Assembly (NCBI RefSeq): GCF_000293885.2
Contig: NZ_CP010945.1
Location: 1,570,001-1,634,000 of the forward strand
Length of the DNA: 64,000 nt
Reading direction: 5' to 3'
DNA from: Pseudomonas fluorescens NCIMB 11764
GTDB taxonomy: Bacteria > Pseudomonadota > Gammaproteobacteria > Pseudomonadales > Pseudomonadaceae
Positions 62,464-64,000 of the stretch are shown here, in pieces (position 1 is the first letter of the stretch; each line of letters starts with the position of its first letter). A model generated the notes under the pieces. It ran no database searches, was not told the origin of the DNA, and saw nothing but the letters and a program-made list of their open reading frames with translations. The translations under genes were made by a program, and so were the position numbers.

Positions 62464-64000
62464 ATGAACAGCTTCATCGGCGCGTATCCCTTGCGCATCC
62501 TTCTTTTTCTGGTCGCTTTGGCGACGACGTTCTTTCACGACACGTTGCAAGCCGAGGAAGAAAAATGGCAACTGGCGATGAACAATGCCGAGTTGCGCGA
62601 CATCGTCGAAGAAATCTCGAACATTCTCGGGACCACAGTGGTGCTCGACCCCAGAGTCTCCGGGCGCATCACCGTCATGTCCCGCCAGGCCCTCGATCGC
62701 GAGGGCGTTCGCCGGTTGTTTTATTCGGTACTCGATGCCCATAACTTTACGGTGATCGACGAAGGTGACCGCATTCTGATCACGCCGGTCACCGAAGCGA
62801 AAACCCGTGCAGGCCAGAGCACCGCGACAAACGTCACGGCATCGCAGTTTGTCACCCGGGTCATTGAATTGAACACCAGCAGCGCCTCCGATATTGCCGG
62901 GCTGGTCCGGCCGCTGGTGTCGGTCAATGGTTACGTCGGCCCGTCGGTGTCGGCGAATGCGCTGGTCGTCACCGATACGGCTGCCAATGTGGGTCGTATT
63001 GCCAAGGTTGTGGGTCAGCTGGATGCGGGGCAGAACAACCTGCATGCCGTGGTGCAGATGCATCACGCCCAGGCCGCCGACGTGATGACGATCATTGAGT
63101 CTTCACTGGGCAAGCGCGCCGCCGATACGCCGATCCAGGTGCTTGCCGACACCAGGACCAATCGACTGATCCTCATTGGTCCACCGTCGGTGCGTCAGCG
63201 CCTGATCGACCTCGCACGCAGTCTCGATACGCCCGCCACTGCATCCCTCGACAATGCCCGGGTCATCCGTTTGCGCCACAGCGATGCCAAGCAATTGGCC
63301 GACGTTCTGGAAATGATGGGGCAGAGCCGAAAACAGGCATCGAACCTGGGCGCCGTGAAGGATGGCTCGTCCGGCGCGACGTTCATGATCAAGGCCGACG
63401 AAAGCCAGAATGCGCTGGTGCTGATCGCCGAGCCCGCGCAAATCCGCACCATCGAAAACATCGTGCGCCAGTTGGACCAGCCCCGGGCCCAAGTGTTGAT
63501 CCATGCCGCTATCGTCGAAATCTCGGGAGACATCGCCGAAGCCGTAGGCGTCCAGTGGGGCATCAGCAGCGGCGACGCGAAAGGCTTTATCAACTTCCCC
63601 GGCACCGATATTCCGATCATTGGCGGGCTGACTTTCGACGAGAAAAAATAGGCGCCGGAAGGCGCGCTCCTGAAACTGGGCAATGACCGTTTTGGCGCGT
63701 TGATTTCGGCGTTGGCCAGCAATACCCATAGCAATCTGCTTTCCACGCCGAGCCTGTTGACCCTGGACAATCAGGAAGCGGAAATCATCGTCGGCCAGAA
63801 CGTACCGTTCAAGACCGGGTCCTACGCCACCAACAGCAACGGGGCGGGCAACCCGTTTACCACCGTCGAGCGCAAGGACGTCGGCATCAGCCTGAAGATC
63901 AAGCCGTACATCAACGAAGGTTCGACGTTGCGCCTGGAAGTGGAGCAGGAGGTGTCGGACATTGCGCCGTCGGTGTCAGGAATCGATTCTTCCGACCTGA
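62464..64000 (+). pseudogene. Type II secretion secretin gspD with in-frame amber codon, 3' end cut
   Basis: The outer-membrane secretin of a type II system, running off the window. ATG 62464 (MNSFIGAYPLRILLFLVALA) gives a signal peptide; N0 domain (MNNAELRDIVEEISNILGTT), N1-N3 repeats (VIELNTSSASDIAGLVRPLV ... VIRLRHSDAKQLADVLEM), then the secretin domain. At 63649-63651 the frame reads FDEKK-TAG-APEGALLKLGNDR and continues, same frame, without another stop to the end: LISALASNTHSNLLSTPSLL, VGQNVPFKTGSY, RKDVGISLKIKPYI. Homology continues unbroken past the stop, so this is a nonsense change, or a base error, rather than a shorter gene. The truncated product would lack the pore. Confidence 0.82.

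Overview
The window is chromosomal DNA of a fluorescent Pseudomonas (P. fluorescens group). This is inferred from G+C-rich coding with Pseudomonas-type gene order (hut cluster; ubiEJB-his-tat; phaC1ZC2DFI; hslVU-SPOR-argS-priA; ponA/pilMNOPQ-aroKB; gltBD), from 354-residue PilM and 510-residue HutH, and from many intergenic REP/REPIN palindromes of the family beginning GTGGCGAGGG. I see no prophage, insertion sequence, CRISPR array, tRNA or rRNA gene. Most of the window is core genome.

Layout. 1-6.2 kb: the end of a histidine utilisation cluster, with a truncated ABC ATPase (hutV), a histidine ammonia-lyase paralogue lacking the MIO-forming tripeptide, a normal HutH, HutI and HutG. Together they import histidine and degrade it to glutamate. 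6.2-10.1 kb: an orphan quaternary-ammonium-type binding protein behind a 21-bp-spaced direct repeat, an HSL-type hydrolase, proline iminopeptidase and dtd. 10.1-14.8 kb: opgGH for osmoregulated periplasmic glucans. 15.2-17.1 kb: a chemoreceptor. 17.4-23.5 kb, minus strand: ubiE-ubiJ-ubiB-hisI-hisE-tatA-tatB-tatC-rsmE, tightly packed with several start/stop overlaps. 23.6-30.7 kb: medium-chain-length polyhydroxyalkanoate genes, with phasins PhaI/PhaF on plus converging on phaC1-phaZ-phaC2-phaD on minus. 31-38.7 kb, minus: hslV-hslU-DUF971, argS plus a SPOR protein, and priA. 38.8-41.3 kb: rpmE, a secreted nuclease-like protein and malic enzyme. 41.5-52.4 kb: ponA divergent from pilMNOPQ, then aroK-aroB and an AAA/SPOR protein. 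52.8-60 kb: gltB-gltD and hemE. 60.3-64 kb: a GbpA-like lytic polysaccharide monooxygenase, a cytochrome b561 remnant, and the start of a type II secretion cluster (gspC, gspD) in which gspD carries an in-frame amber codon.

I found no clear new multi-gene system. The observations most worth pursuing are the MIO-less ammonia-lyase paralogue, the amber codon in the secretin gene beside a probable secretion substrate, the cytochrome b561 remnant whose stop overlaps the gspC start, the tandem operator-like repeat at 6341-6381, and two stacked hairpins, one a terminator, written into the first codons of the gene after rpmE. Thirteen REP-type palindromes are listed individually.
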